A DNA stretch of 64,000 nt from Ophiura sarsii (lineage: Eukaryota > Echinodermata > Ophiuroidea > Amphilepidida > Ophiuridae): NCBI GenBank assembly GCA_035610835.1, contig CM069452.1, positions 67,490,919 through 67,554,918 of the forward strand, read 5' to 3'. The position numbers and the translations under genes were made by a program. Each line of letters begins with the position of its first letter. Positions within the stretch are counted from its first letter, which is position 1. Below are positions 45,321-56,344 of the stretch, one piece after another. Below the pieces are notes generated by a model. It saw only the letters and a program-made list of their open reading frames with translations, did not search any database and was not told where the DNA came from.

Positions 45321-45555
45321 ACGGCAGTCGCGAATGGTCTCCTAATGGGCGTCCTTCATGTCGGTTCAGCGCAGAGATCTGGAAATTACTGCAGCCTTTT
45401 TGTTTAAGGAACGCATTATTCCAGTTTGATTTGAATCCCCTCGACGCTGCCTCGGTGCAAGATGTGCACCACATCTTCTGCCCATCGAACTCTAACCATT
45501 TAAATTGGTTCTTCCATCTCAGCTTATATGCTCGTATTTTCTTAGATGGAGCCAT
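45187..45555 (-). CDS. Short ORF with TTF/BED-like zinc finger (hAT transposase or ZNF862-like)
   Basis: The 122-codon ORF begins MAPSKKIRAYKLRWKNQFKW and has WLEF at 20-23, C30-x2-C33, KGCSNFQISALNRHE at 53-67 with H66, and a further H at 74. The order W-x2-F-x-WLxF ... Cx2C ... F..S.L.RH matches the TTF-type finger found at the N-terminus of hAT-family transposases and of the ZNF862/C17orf113 group derived from them. Such fingers bind DNA. Residues after about 80 are not recognised, and no transposase catalytic domain or dimerisation region follows, so this is a first exon, a truncated gene, or a fragment. The 3' part is duplicated 292 bp downstream. A plus-strand ORF over the same bases is a shadow. 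Confidence 0.55.
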   Translation of the reverse strand: MAPSKKIRAYKLRWKNQFKWLEFDGQKMWCTSCTEAASRGFKSNWNNAFLKQKGCSNFQISALNRHEGRPLGDHSRLPSLLKTYQAKNPLLEIQNRRRITSVTSYNSQQRINVCPYYVYNWL

Positions 45556-45779
45556 TGTTTACCTCATACTCATGGAGAAAGGTGTACTAGCAGCAACGAT
45601 GCATGTACGAAAATCGATTTAACGGCATGCGTGTTTCGCTGTTATTCAGTAGGCTGATAGCTTACACATTGTTCACGCTCGGTCTTGTACAGAGATCGAT
45701 GAATTTGCATTTTGCAAACAGTCGCTAACACAGATACGCACACTGGCGTAAGGACGTGTAACTCATATACCTATGTCGT

Positions 45780-46015
45780 GGATGATATACATATTATAGA
45801 AACCCTCTCATGTAAGATTTCATCAACAACAAAATCAGTAAAAATGAAAAATAAAGACATTTTGTCAGCATTTCCGAAGGAATATTGTTGCTTTTCACTT
45901 TTTTTGGTATTTTGGTTAACAGTCACCACCAATTAAATCAGGGAGGTCATGACTAAGCATCATGTAACAAGCCATGGTGGTCTTCAATGTTATTTTGAAT
46001 AAACATGAAACAAAG
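45780..46015. repeat. Second copy of dispersed block 29695-29931
   Basis: AGAAACCCTCTCATGTAAGA through TTTTGAATAAACATGAAAC corresponds closely to 29695-29931, same orientation. It joins directly to the 46018 palindrome. Confidence 0.8.
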
Positions 46016-46017
46016 GT

Positions 46018-46562
46018 TTTGGGTCAGAGAATCCATTTGTGGCATCAATTTTGACAACAAATGTTGATTTTTTGAAAAAATCACAACAATTTTTTTATTA
46101 TTTGGGACAAGCTAACAAAATTATTTTTGAGTAAAAAATGCCCAAAATTGCTTGATTATACTATTAAGACACTAATCTAGGGCGGGTTGTCTCATTTTAT
46201 ATTCTAAAGCTATATTTTTTGAAATGTTAACCAAAAATTACAGCTTTAAAAGAAAAAATGAGAAAACCAGCCCTAGATTAGTGTCCTAATAGTATAGGCC
46301 TAATCAAGCATTTTTGGGCATTTTTTACTAACAAATAATTTTGTCAGCTTGTCCAAAAAGAAATTGGGTCAAAAAAGTGAATTTTGTGATTTTCTAAAAA
46401 AATTGGTCAAAATTGATACCTAATTTGGATTCTCTGATCTATTTCCTTTCCAAAAATGTATACTTTTATATGCATTTGATTAATAGTTCAATAATTAGGC
46501 CTACAGCACTTGCAAAACTCAAAAACTCAAATCAAAAACTTCCTTGAGCATGTTGAGTGCCC
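46018..46562. mobile_element. Foldback repeat ending in GAGTGCCCCC|TTAA
   Basis: The arms are inverted copies about a centre near 46228 (CACTAATCTAGGGC / GCCCTAGATTAGTG; GGGTCAGAGAATCC / GGATTCTCTGATC), each about 190 bp. The right side ends at TTAA (46563-46566). Sequence of the right arm recurs at 1-165 and in the 51711 element. Confidence 0.7.
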
Positions 46563-46920
46563 CCTTAAGCATTAATGAGTCAGAAGACTTCGTTGTAAAG
46601 TTTGGCAGGTACAATAACACCGTCGATAAAGTTGCAAGTCATATTATAGGTAAGCATTTATGAGCCAAGATATGTCGGTGTGAAGTTAGGCACTTGCAAT
46701 AACACCATCATTAAAGTTGCAAGTCATGAAGTTAAGCATTAATGAGTCAAGAGACCTCCGAGTAAAGTTAGGCACTTGCAATAACGCCACCAATAAAGTT
46801 TTAAGTCCTAATGTTTATAGGTCAATAACTGCGTATGTGTTGTTTCGAGAGAAATTAGACAAATCAATGCACGCGCGCTGATGTTGATGTATGAATTATG
46901 GCACGACTCCGCAGGGTGAG

Positions 46921-47623
46921 CAGGGTGTACATAGTACCCGCCCGCACGCCCGAGGCGGGTAAATTTTGCGCCGGGCGGGCAACTTTTGAAAAACACACGC
47001 CCGGCTGGCCGGTAAGAATTTTGATGTTGGTAAATATTTTGTGGCCCACGGAAAATGAACATCCTGCTATCCCTCAACCCTGCTGTGCTACAGCACAAAA
47101 TGTGTGAAATTATATCGTAACAATTCCTGTCCATGAAATTGTAACACATAAATATCATTGCCATCATGTATTGAAATCAAGTATTACGTTACCTTAAGAA
47201 ATGAGACATTGCTGCATTTAAAATAACTTGTCTTTAAATTAAAATCGATGATGGTACGTACAGGTTAATTTGTAAATTGTCCAACGAATGTTCAAACAGC
47301 ACTTCTGAGTAACAATTTGGCCCCACTGCTTGGAAAATAAAAATATGTTGCTGGATTTGTCCGGCGCTACCTTCTGTTTTCTCAATGTATCAAAAACAAA
47401 GCCCTTAATTGGCACGATAAGCAAGACTACCACGATTGAGTTGTAATTAAAACTTGAGGCAATTCAGACGCATAAAAGCGACTAATTCAAGAGTATTTCA
47501 AGAGCTTTTATTTTGAAATCTTAAAATTACTTTTTGGGCTGGTAAGTTAACAGTCGGGCTGGTAACTTTTACTTGCTACCTGCCCGACTGGCCGGTTGGG
47601 GAAAACATTAAGGTTCACCCCTG
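46921..47623 (+). mobile_element. hAT element, GC-hairpin family, copy 4
   Basis: CAGGGTGTACATAGTACCC and AAGGTTCACCCCTG ends with a perfect 8-bp duplication AGGGTGAG (46913-46920, 47624-47631). CCCGCCCG, GGCGGGTAAATTTTGCGCCG and CGGGCGGGCAAC near the left, CCTGCCCGACTGGCCGG near the right. At 703 bp it is the longest copy, but has no transposase ORF. Confidence 0.85.
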
Positions 47624-47645
47624 AGGGTGAGTGATATTGTGAGCA

Positions 47646-49034
47646 TCCTACTATAAATCTGGAAACGGTGTATGTTGGGGTGTGTGTTTGTGTGTTTGTT
47701 TATTTGTTTATTTGTTATCCTTATTTCTCCGTTGCTTTTAATCAAAGTGGCGCCTAATTTGCATGAAAGATAGAGGAAATGACGGGAAGGGTGTTAAAGT
47801 TTATTCCACTGAAATTGGTTAACAACTGGCTCTAAAAACAGCAAAAAACCTCTCAGATTTGGCTCATAAATGCCACTAGAATTGCACGATATTGTGCATA
47901 CCGCGTAATCTTACCGTGGTAACGCGTCGCGTGCATGTTTGCGCAAGGGCTGACTGCCGCGCGACACGTACGCGCACTCCTACACATGGCGCAGAAGCCA
48001 CACGGGAAATGGCTATAATAGGCCTGTTTGTAGGGTATTTGGTGTCATGTTGGGGGAAGGGGGGGGGGGGGGGGGGGGGGGGGGGGGAGGGGAGGCGGCC
48101 GGTGTAAAACCACGGGAAATGGTTTAGGATAGGCCTAGGGTTATAATGGTACAAGTAGCGTTTTGCGGGGGTTAATGAAGCAACCTGGTTTCTTTACTTT
48201 AAGTTGGCACGCCAAACTTAACAATCTAAGGGATCGAGGGTTAATGAAGTAACCACAACGGGATTTGGTTTAAGGAGGGTTGTGATTATAAATCAAACTG
48301 GTTTGGGTGTGTGCATGGGGGAGGGGGTGGGGGGGGGGGGGGGGTAAACCACGGGAAATGTTTTAGGATAGGGTTAAGAGTTAATGAAGTAGCCGCGGGA
48401 AATGGTTAGGGAGGGTTATGATTATGAATCCACCTGGTTGGTGTAGTTGCAGTGAGTGGGGGGGGGGGGGGGGGGGGGGGCGATTGTAGGGGGTTTATGT
48501 ACGGTTCGAGGGTTAACTTGATGCGGTTTGAGAGGTAGGGGTTAATAAAGTAGACACGGTAAATGGTTTAGGAGGGATATGGTTATAAATCAACCTGATT
48601 GGTGGTGGGTGGGGGTTGTAGGGGGTTTATAATGCCTTTAGAAGGGATATGGTTATAAATAAACCTGGTTTGGGGGGGGGGGGGGTGTTGTAGGAAGTTT
48701 ATGTGGTTTCAGAGGTAGGTAGTGGTATAACCATCTAGCGGGGACCCGAGCGTAACCACGGGAAATGTTTTAGGATAGGGTTAACTTGATGCGGTTTGAG
48801 AGGTAGGGGTAATAAAGTAGCCACGGTAAATGGTTTAGGAGGGACATGGTTATAAATCAACCTGATTGGGGGGGGGGGGGGGTTATTATAGGGGGTTTAT
48901 AATGCCTTTAGAAGGGATATGGTTATAAATCAACCTGGTTTGGGGGTGATGAGGAGGTTTATGTGGTTTCAGAGGTAGGTAATGTGGCATAACCATCTAG
49001 CGGGGACCCGAGCGTAGCGAGGGTACACCGCTAG
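47646..49034 (+). mobile_element. Helentron/Helitron-like element with internal minisatellite
   Basis: The left end TCCTACTATAAATCTGGAAA followed by GTGTGTGTTTGTGTGTTTG resembles the start of non-autonomous Helentrons. The right end is ACCCGAGCGTAGCGAGGGT (a short hairpin), then ACACCGCTAG|T, the hairpin-plus-CTAG pattern of this group. It lies between A (47645) and T (49035), with no target duplication. The middle (48104-49000) is minisatellite. No Rep/helicase ORF is present. Confidence 0.6.
48104..49000. repeat. Minisatellite with G-runs
   Basis: Imperfect units of roughly 100-160 bp with the order ACCACGGGAAATGGTTTAGG, GGTTAATGAAGTAGCC, TTATAAATCAACCTGGTTTG, a run of 10-25 G, and GGGGTTTATGTGGTTTCAGA. 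The G-runs (for example 48458-48480) vary in length between units. Confidence 0.8.
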
Positions 49035-49035
49035 T

Positions 49036-50807
49036 ATTCATAACTTTTGAAAATGTGCGTACCACCGCGCTTCCACTCAAATTGATCGTTACATGGAAAC
49101 GCGAACGCACAGCGCAGGTTATTGATATATTGCCGGAGACCTCCAAAATGTACTTGTACGCGCATCAATGACCTGGGGGCGGGGCGTTTTGTGTAACGTT
49201 GTGCATGGTAACAAGAGGCAGATGTTTGCGAGTGGGGCCCTGAACATGGATACACGCGACACGACTACTCGCGGCTGTACTTTCAACAATAAATACTACA
49301 TTGTAAAATGTCAATGATGAACGGCAAATTTGGTCTGCATGATTTGAATAATTGGCGTGTGTTTGTACCACCAGCGCGGCGGCTAGCCTGCCCTACAGAT
49401 ACTGACTGGTAACTGGACGTCCCTCAGCAGCGAGCGCAGACTACTCGGTGAAATTTTGTAAGCTTCATCATGGACCCCAAATGACACAAGTGACGAGCGA
49501 GGACGTACAATGTATGTCATAGCGATTGTAAGCTAAACATCGCTCTGACGTTGCGTGTCTGTCTCAGTCTCACCGGCAAACACGGCCGTATCAAGCATCA
49601 GTGAAATAAATCTGATTACAGGGCTAACAAACTAGTATAAAATTTGACTGGGGACGCAAAAAACCCCCCATGATAAACAGCCTAGTAGTACAGAACAGGA
49701 ATCTGTCTCATCAAAGGTGACTTTATAAATGTTTAAATTCAAGAAACGTATTCAAAATCGAAGTCAGGCGTCATCTATTTTTGTTGTAAAACCGAAACTG
49801 ACAAGATTAAAAAATGTTAGGCTAAATTTACTAGGCCTATACGTACGAGCCTACTCCTAGCTAGGCCTATGATAGCCATCACGTCTAGGCCTACGACACA
49901 TGACAACCCATTTAAATTTTGTCAAAGCTTGACAAACACTGACACTGCAACTATAATAATAATTAGGGCAAGACAACATACTTTTGTTTGTCAAAAAGAC
50001 TCACGATGTAGGTCTAGGCCATCAATCATTAGGCCTACTCACCGAATAACGTCGTCTCTAAAGCAGACAAAGAATGGAATCGTACAACACGATTTAGCAG
50101 CGATTTTGATTATATTTCCCCATCAATTGACCATAAACATAAGAAAGTTGTTGAAGTGATTCGACTTTGATCCATGGATCCATGATTATGATGAGACATC
50201 ATGATCCCGATCATGATCATTTGCATTGACTTTTTCAATGATGAATAAGCTTACAAAAATAGCTTCAAAAACTTATTCGTACGGTAGATCTGAGACGAAA
50301 TATTCATCCAGGGTATGAAGTCATATTTCATATAATATTATTTCCAATCGGCAAAATTGATCTTTCCTGCTTCTGAATTCTTTACAGGATCGGGAATGAA
50401 GAAACTTCTATTGTTTGTTATTTATTTTCCGTGCTTGTTTGCAAATCAAAAACTAAATTAATTTGTGGCCCTGAACATGCATAATATTTGCCGAACTGTG
50501 ATTAGTCTATCTCATAATCGTTCTTTATAACAGCTTCTCCGCTATTGGTCAATCCAGAGAAAACAATGACGTAGTGGGGAATCCCCTACCTCAGGGGGAA
50601 ATCAGAAATGACACAAAAATACGAACTCCAAAGTCAAAATATAAACCTTTAGCATGTTTAGAATAACTTAATATTACAATTTGGATGCTAATCAACATTA
50701 AATGATAGTTATGAATCCGCCCCCGAGGGGCAATCCCTTGGTACCAAAACAAAGTCAGCGATTTCAAACAAGAACCTTAGAATAGTCTGTACGCAGTCAC
50801 CAACCTT
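49036..50807. other. No gene recognised
   Basis: Lower-AT DNA around 49100-49600, with several TAGGCCTA words at 49838-50035. ORFs of 68-96 codons have no motif. It could be a promoter-proximal region of a gene outside the window, but nothing supports that directly. Confidence 0.45.
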
Positions 50808-50930
50808 AAAATAGACTTCGGTGTAAAGTTATAAGCAATTGCAATAACACCATCATTAAAGTTGCAAGATATAAGCATTAATGAGTGAATAGACCCCAGA
50901 GTAAAGTTAGGCACTAGCATTAGGTAGGAA
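50808..50930. repeat. Detached units of the 88-bp CTTCGGTGTAAAG repeat
   Basis: GACTTCGGTGTAAAGTTA, GCAATTGCAATAACACCATC and GCATTAATGAGTGAATAGAC match the array at 44040-46815. Confidence 0.75.
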
Positions 50931-51710
50931 TTCTAGGTCATTGATGGAGCTGCCAAATCAATATGATGGACTCCAGCGTAAAAGTGACATTTTACGATGA
51001 CGCCCACAGATTTAACAACTAGATCCCGTACGCCGCCATTATGGTTTTCCACTATGTGGACACATTTGAAGGTATGTCAGTCAGCATTTCGGTTAACCTT
51101 ATTCTACCGTGTACGGTGTAATTGAAGCATGAACTATCGACATACCTCCACATTTCTCCCCATGGTGGAAATTCAAAATGGCGCCTGTTACACGTAAAAA
51201 GAAAGGGTAACATTTGTCGTACTGGATCTATTTGTTATATCTATGATTACGCTGGAATGGCAGGCTCCTATTTTGCATCAAGTAAAGGTGCGTTCCTGTT
51301 GTTGCGCATCGGGCGACGTCGGCGGATGAAAGTTGACATTGCAGGAAGCTGAATCTTGGCGAGTTTACGGAGTAAACCGCATCAATCTACATTGTACGCA
51401 AATGCATCAAATCTGTATAAGATTCGTCTCGCTGCGTTGACATTGATGCAAAAAATCAGAGGTATAGACCTTTCGGAATATATCACTCTGCCGTTTACGG
51501 TATTGAGCACTTTGTTCAATCTATTTTTCAAACCATGATTTTGAAGTAATTAGGAATCGTATCGATCTGTAACCTAGAAGATCTTCATGATTTATGATCA
51601 AAAATGCAAATCTGCAAGAAAATAATCTGCTTTCATAGTAAAAATCAATGATAGAGGACGCTATTTAGAAAAGATCACATAATATGCATTTAAGGAAAAA
51701 AGAATTGTTG
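50931..51710. other. No gene recognised
   Basis: Two adjacent open frames (51122-51352 and 51356-51538) are short and have no recognisable domain. Confidence 0.45.
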
Positions 51711-52070
51711 GAATTTTGTGAGTGCTGTAATTATTGAACTACGACTCAAATGTTTTTTGTTGTTAATAATTTTGGAAATTTTGACTAAAAAGTGTCAACA
51801 AAAAAAAATCAATTCGTCCCTAAAAATAAAAATCGTCCCTAAATTAGTGTCTTTACATCAACATCAAGCGATTTGGGCATTGTGTACTCAACATTATTTT
51901 TGTTAGCTTTGTTCAAAAATAATTTGGTCAAAAAAGTGAATTTTGTGATTTTCTCAAAAAAATCAACATATTTGTCAAAATTGACGCCAAATTTGGATTC
52001 TCTGATCCATTTCGTTTCCAAAAATGTATACTTTAAATGCATTTGATCACTCACAGCACTCACAAAATTC
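51711..52070. mobile_element. MITE with GAATTTTGTGAGTGCTGT ends
   Basis: GAATTTTGTGAGTGCTGT and ACAGCACTCACAAAATTC are perfect 18-bp inverted repeats. The right half has GTCAAAAAAGTGAATTTTGT and GGATTCTCTGATCCATTTC, shared with 46018-46562 and 1-165. Duplication not resolved. Confidence 0.75.
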
Positions 52071-53437
52071 AAAAAATCCAATCGCTGCTATACCTGACAA
52101 TTTTTCAGTGCGCTTGCGGACTGTATGAACCATTTGTTCATAATGAAACAAACCTGTACATGTATGTTCATTACGCTCGTTGCAGAGATCAACTTAGCAA
52201 GGTCACATAATTGATCAGTGCCTGCATTTGGAACTCTGTAAGAAGAATAGTGTGAGATCAGGCCAGCCAAATGTTGAGTAAGCTTTGTTTCAGTTGGTTC
52301 CCCGATGCCACCATACTAGTAACATATACACTATGTCAGCCAATCACAGCAGTTTACATAACTGGTATTGGTAACATTTAAGGGGTTTAGTGCAACAAGG
52401 GTCCATCTGCAACCGCTGCCAGATGTTATCACGTGTGGTAGTCTATGATATCATACCCCTTGATACAAACAAAAAGTAACATATGTCAGCAATAGCAGAT
52501 AGGACATTTTGCATTGCACTTATATCTCAGTTATGTGAATTGGCAATATCTATAATAGCTGCCAAATGTTATATATTAGAGGTACATGTACATGTACTTA
52601 AAGTTGTGCCCTTGTGAAAACACAATCTCACAAATGGCACCTATTGCAGATAGGTCTTTGTTACTCTATCTAAACCATCGAAATGGCTCCAAATATCCAT
52701 CATCCTAATTCTCGGTGGGCTGTATATCATATTACTATTACTGTGGCAAACCAATTGGTCATTTGGTTGTGTTGACAAACAGTCTTCAACTGTTGAATTG
52801 ACCCATTGAGCTCATGGATATACTGTGTTCAGTTCAATTTGACCTAATCTGTATAATCATGATAATAGTTTACTCTAGAGGTATTTTAAAACTGTTCAAA
52901 TGGAATCTAGTTCAAGTTTAACTTCTTTGCTAGAAACTGTTTAGGTTATCGTTTCCTGCTTCTAAACTATAAAGGTAACATTATATTTGGTATAGATAGC
53001 GGTTCACCTCTTGACACTGCTCTATTAAGAAATTGTTGCGTTTCATTAGGGCCAGAGCATTTCCACTGGATAAGACTCAGGTTGATTGTTTTAGAAGAAA
53101 CTGGTGCACTTAAATTATGGCCAATCATTTGTCACCATGCTTTAAGCCAGTACGGAAAGATTGGAATCCTCTTCAAGGACTGTTGGTGTGGTGAGTCAAA
53201 ATATTCAGGTCCTGTTTAAAAAAAAACAGGACAAAAATACTCTTGGTCAATTGCATCATTGTTTATAAGAATAGGCATACTTCTACATACTTGGTGATGT
53301 TTTCAAGACAATACCATATTTCATACCAGAACTACAACGTATTAACGAGAAAAAGAGCGCGAAATTCAAAATATTCCAAGTTGGTGGATTTAGCACTACT
53401 GTACTAATGAGTTATTCATACAACACAACGTACTGTA
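52071..53437. other. No gene recognised
   Basis: AT-rich, non-repetitive DNA without recognisable ORF, RNA gene or transposon ends. Confidence 0.5.
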
Positions 53438-55260
53438 TACAGTGTGTCCCAAAAAACTGGGTTCAAAAGTTTGCGAGCTTATAACGAAATAAGTAGAAAT
53501 TATGGATAGTTTATATTTAAGGATATCGAACAAAATATACCTGACCTTAATTGGGTAAATTTGGAAACCAATCCAATATAAATTTGAATTTGAATTTGAA
53601 TAGAGCGTGGTCAGTGTCCCGATTTAAGGAATAAACCATCCGTGCGTTGCATGAAACTGTGCGCTATGTGCAGTATTAGGGTTTATTCTCCGAAAGAACT
53701 TAACAATAACTCTGACTAAAACAAAGAACATTTTTGTTAATGTTTATGTAAATAATGAACTTGTATTATTGGTATATGACCAAGATCATTTTCTTTACTG
53801 CCCAAGTCTTTGTAAAGAATGAATGGAAAGGAAAAACATTGACGAAATCACAACACTACTCTTTATAATATATTTAAATGACATTGTTTATTCCTCTAAG
53901 GTATTTTCTTTTATAGTTTATGCTGATGATACCAATCTATTGGCTTCTCATAAAAGTTTTCCTCATCTCATTCACGTTATAAACCATGAACTATCTTGCA
54001 TTTCTAACTGGCTGAAGGCAAATAGATTATCACTGAATATTAACAAATCAAAATATATGATTTTGAAGAACAGGCATAGCAATCGTATTTATCATGACCC
54101 GGATATAAACATTGACAATACTCCTATTTCAAAAGTTGCTTGCATCAAATTTTTAGGTGTCAACCTCGACGAATCTCTTACTTGGAAGCAACATACCATT
54201 TATATCAAAAATATTGTCTCTAAATATTCGGGAATTTTGTTTAGACTTAAAATGTTGTTACCGCATAATACTTTATATTCCCTTTATAATAGTTTAGTTT
54301 TACCACATGTCCTATATTGCAATATAATTTGGGCAGATCAAAATAATTGCAACCTTAATTGCATTCATCTAAAACAAAAGAAAATCTTCGTATCTGTTCA
54401 AATTCAAATTTTCTTGCTCACACACCACCTCTCTTTGCCTCATTTAATAGTCTCACTATATATGATATTCATAAACTCCACACAGCTATCTTCATGTACA
54501 GGTTTTACAACAACCTTCTCCCAAATATTTTCTCCAATTATGTTATTAAAATTAACATGATTCACGCTTACATCATTAGGTCCTCTAATAATTTCCGACC
54601 GCCAAACTTCAACACAGATTTGGCCCGAAATTCAATCAGGAGTCAGGGACCAATTCTTTGGAATAAAATTAGTTCCGATATTAAAAATAGTACCTCACTC
54701 CTCACTTTTAAGTTTAAATATAAACAGCATTTATTATCTCATTACCATTAATTGCTATTATATAATCTACCTCGCTGTTATTACGTCTACAGTTAGTGTT
54801 AACATTATTATTATTGTATACAACATTATTATACTATATATGTACTTTCATGACTTTGTATTCAACATCTTATTCATTATGTAGCATTGCCTTTGCCAAC
54901 ATTGTCGTTTGTCCACACTTGTCCTTGTATTGTCTGCGTCTTGCACCTTGTCTTACGTCTTTCATGTTGTAGCTGTCCTGCACCTCTCTTTTTGTAAGGT
55001 GGCCAAGGCCTCACGAGCTGTGCTCTTACTTGGTCAGCCCACCATTTTCCTTGTTTCATTTACTGCTTGATTATATATGTTTGGTGAATAAAAACTCTGA
55101 ATGTGCAATTGCAACACATCGGGGTGTTCCTTGAAAAGTGGGCTAAATGGGTTTTGACCACGCTCTATTAAAATCTTTGTATTTCAAAAAGTTTATATTG
55201 GATTAATTACAGAGTTTAATTAATTAAGGTCATGTAACTTTTCAAAGTCACATTTTCAAA
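53438..55260. mobile_element. Imperfect foldback DNA element carrying a LINE tail
   Basis: ATAGAGCGTGGTCA at 53600 is matched by TGACCACGCTCTAT at 55155-55168. Outside it, GACCTTAATTGGGTAAA and CCAATCCAATATAAA (53540-53590) are opposed by TTTATATTGGATTAATTAC and TTAATTAATTAAGGTCA (55185-55232). A mariner-like start TACAGTGTGTCCCAAAAA lies at 53438, without a clear right partner. Confidence 0.55.
53823..54751 (+). pseudogene. Jockey/CR1-like LINE reverse transcriptase, 3' part, one frameshift
   Basis: The first frame (53823 to about 54370) carries LFIIYLNDIVYSSKVFSFIV, then YADD with DTNLLA, NWLKANRLSLNINKSKYMIL, and FLGVNLDESLTWKQH, then LPHVLYCNIIWA. This is the palm-thumb part of a non-LTR reverse transcriptase, with catalytic YADD. 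The C-terminal region continues in another frame from about 54380: SLTIYDIHKLHTAIFMY, FYNNLLPNIF, GPILWNKI and FKFKYKQHLL, ending TAA near 54751. So one frameshift lies around 54360-54390. The N-terminal RT motifs and the endonuclease are missing. A 3' UTR of about 300 bp may run to 55100. It sits between inverted repeats of a DNA element. Confidence 0.9.
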
Positions 55261-56100
55261 ACACGCAAGCCGCGAGAAAATGCTGTGCGTGGCACTTTGA
55301 ATGGCCGGGAATGAAATGGATATTGATCACACAGTGCAACTGCGTTGGGTTGTGCCTGTGCGAGCGGGTTATTTGATTATGAATAGGTAACATGTGGTAT
55401 TTTCTTCCCGCGTATGTGTATTGAAAGTGTGACTTTTGAAAAGTGACTAATTTTCTTTAAATGGTGCTAATCATGGTTTATCTTTGTTGTTAGGGGGCAA
55501 ATTTGGTATCAAATGATGCCTAAAAGATTCATCTAAATGCCTATCTAGCTTGTTTGGTCCACAAGAAATTGAATGTTACTCAAAATGACATAAACAAAGT
55601 GGTATACTTTCTTTTGTTGAACCCTTTATTAAGTACATCTCAATCTCAATATGTTTAGTAATAGCTCTAACAACAGAAACTTCTGAAACTGAAAGAATAA
55701 AAGTTTAAAAATAACAAGATGATGGTGTGAGTGACTGTGATTACTTGCTATTAGTTACATATCCATGTTATAAATTACTGTCGTATTGTGTACAATATTA
55801 CAAATCATGACAATTGTGACGTTTTGCGCGGTGCATAATCGCTAAACACATAACATACGGACAACCACAAATTCTGCCGGGCAACCAAAATGTCCTGCTA
55901 GGTTGTCCGGCGGACAACCAGTTTTTTCTCCTTAATTCGGACACTGTCCCCGGGCTCCAGTTTGGGGTGGAAAAGCGCAGGAAAAGTTCCCGGGACTATA
56001 TAAGTTCAGCCGGCCGCGGATGGTAATACAATTGTAAAAATGTAGAAATTCCGGGTTTTATCCTAATCGAGGGCGCAGCCTTCAATATATCTCTAATAGT
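55261..56100. other. No gene recognised
   Basis: Ordinary DNA. GGTTGTCCGGCGGACAACC (55902-55920) is a short perfect hairpin. Confidence 0.5.
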
Positions 56101-56104
56101 ACCC

Positions 56105-56225
56105 CTTTAAATCAAAAGTGATAGATTTTTTCTCACTCCAGGTCTTTAAAGGGTGTTAAATCACCTTTAAAAATAAGACCAAACACGAGTCAATCTGATG
56201 GTTATACAAATACAATAGCCTAAAG
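56105..56225. repeat. Stand-alone copy of a 120-bp repeat also inside the LINE duplication
   Basis: CCCCTTTAAATCAAAAGTGA, GGTCTTTAAAGGGTGTTAAA and CAAACACGAGTCAATCTGAT recur at 56606-56725 and 57522-57641. In those two places it interrupts the LINE between its NVIMPHI end and its LPMTLRSASSP end, so it behaves like an inserted short element. Confidence 0.75.
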
Positions 56226-56344
56226 ACAAACAAGAAGAGTCTGAAAAAGACAAACAGCGCTCAGAATGGGTGGGTACATTTAATTGAAGAGGAAAATGTG
56301 ATGTAAGAGTGGTGAATGTTAATATCAGTCACACCCTAGTAACA

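Larger units (their letters stand above)
44040..46815. repeat. About 88-bp repeat array (CTTCGGTGTAAAGTTAGGCA), interrupted
   Basis: Five or so units at 44040-44462 and about three at 46566-46815, with the order GCATTMATGAGTCAAG, GACTTCGGTGTAAAGTTAGG, ACTTGCAATAACACC, AATAAAGTTGCAAGTCAT. The array is cut open between 44466 and 46563 by TTAA-bordered material. A further 1.3 units are at 50808-50930. Confidence 0.8.

Noticed and set aside
45248..45622. 124-codon plus-strand ORF
   Set aside because: Antisense shadow of the zinc-finger ORF on the minus strand; no motif of its own.
49036..50807. Promoter or first exon of a host gene
   Set aside because: Slightly higher GC and CpG but no ORF, splice pattern or core promoter that I could defend.
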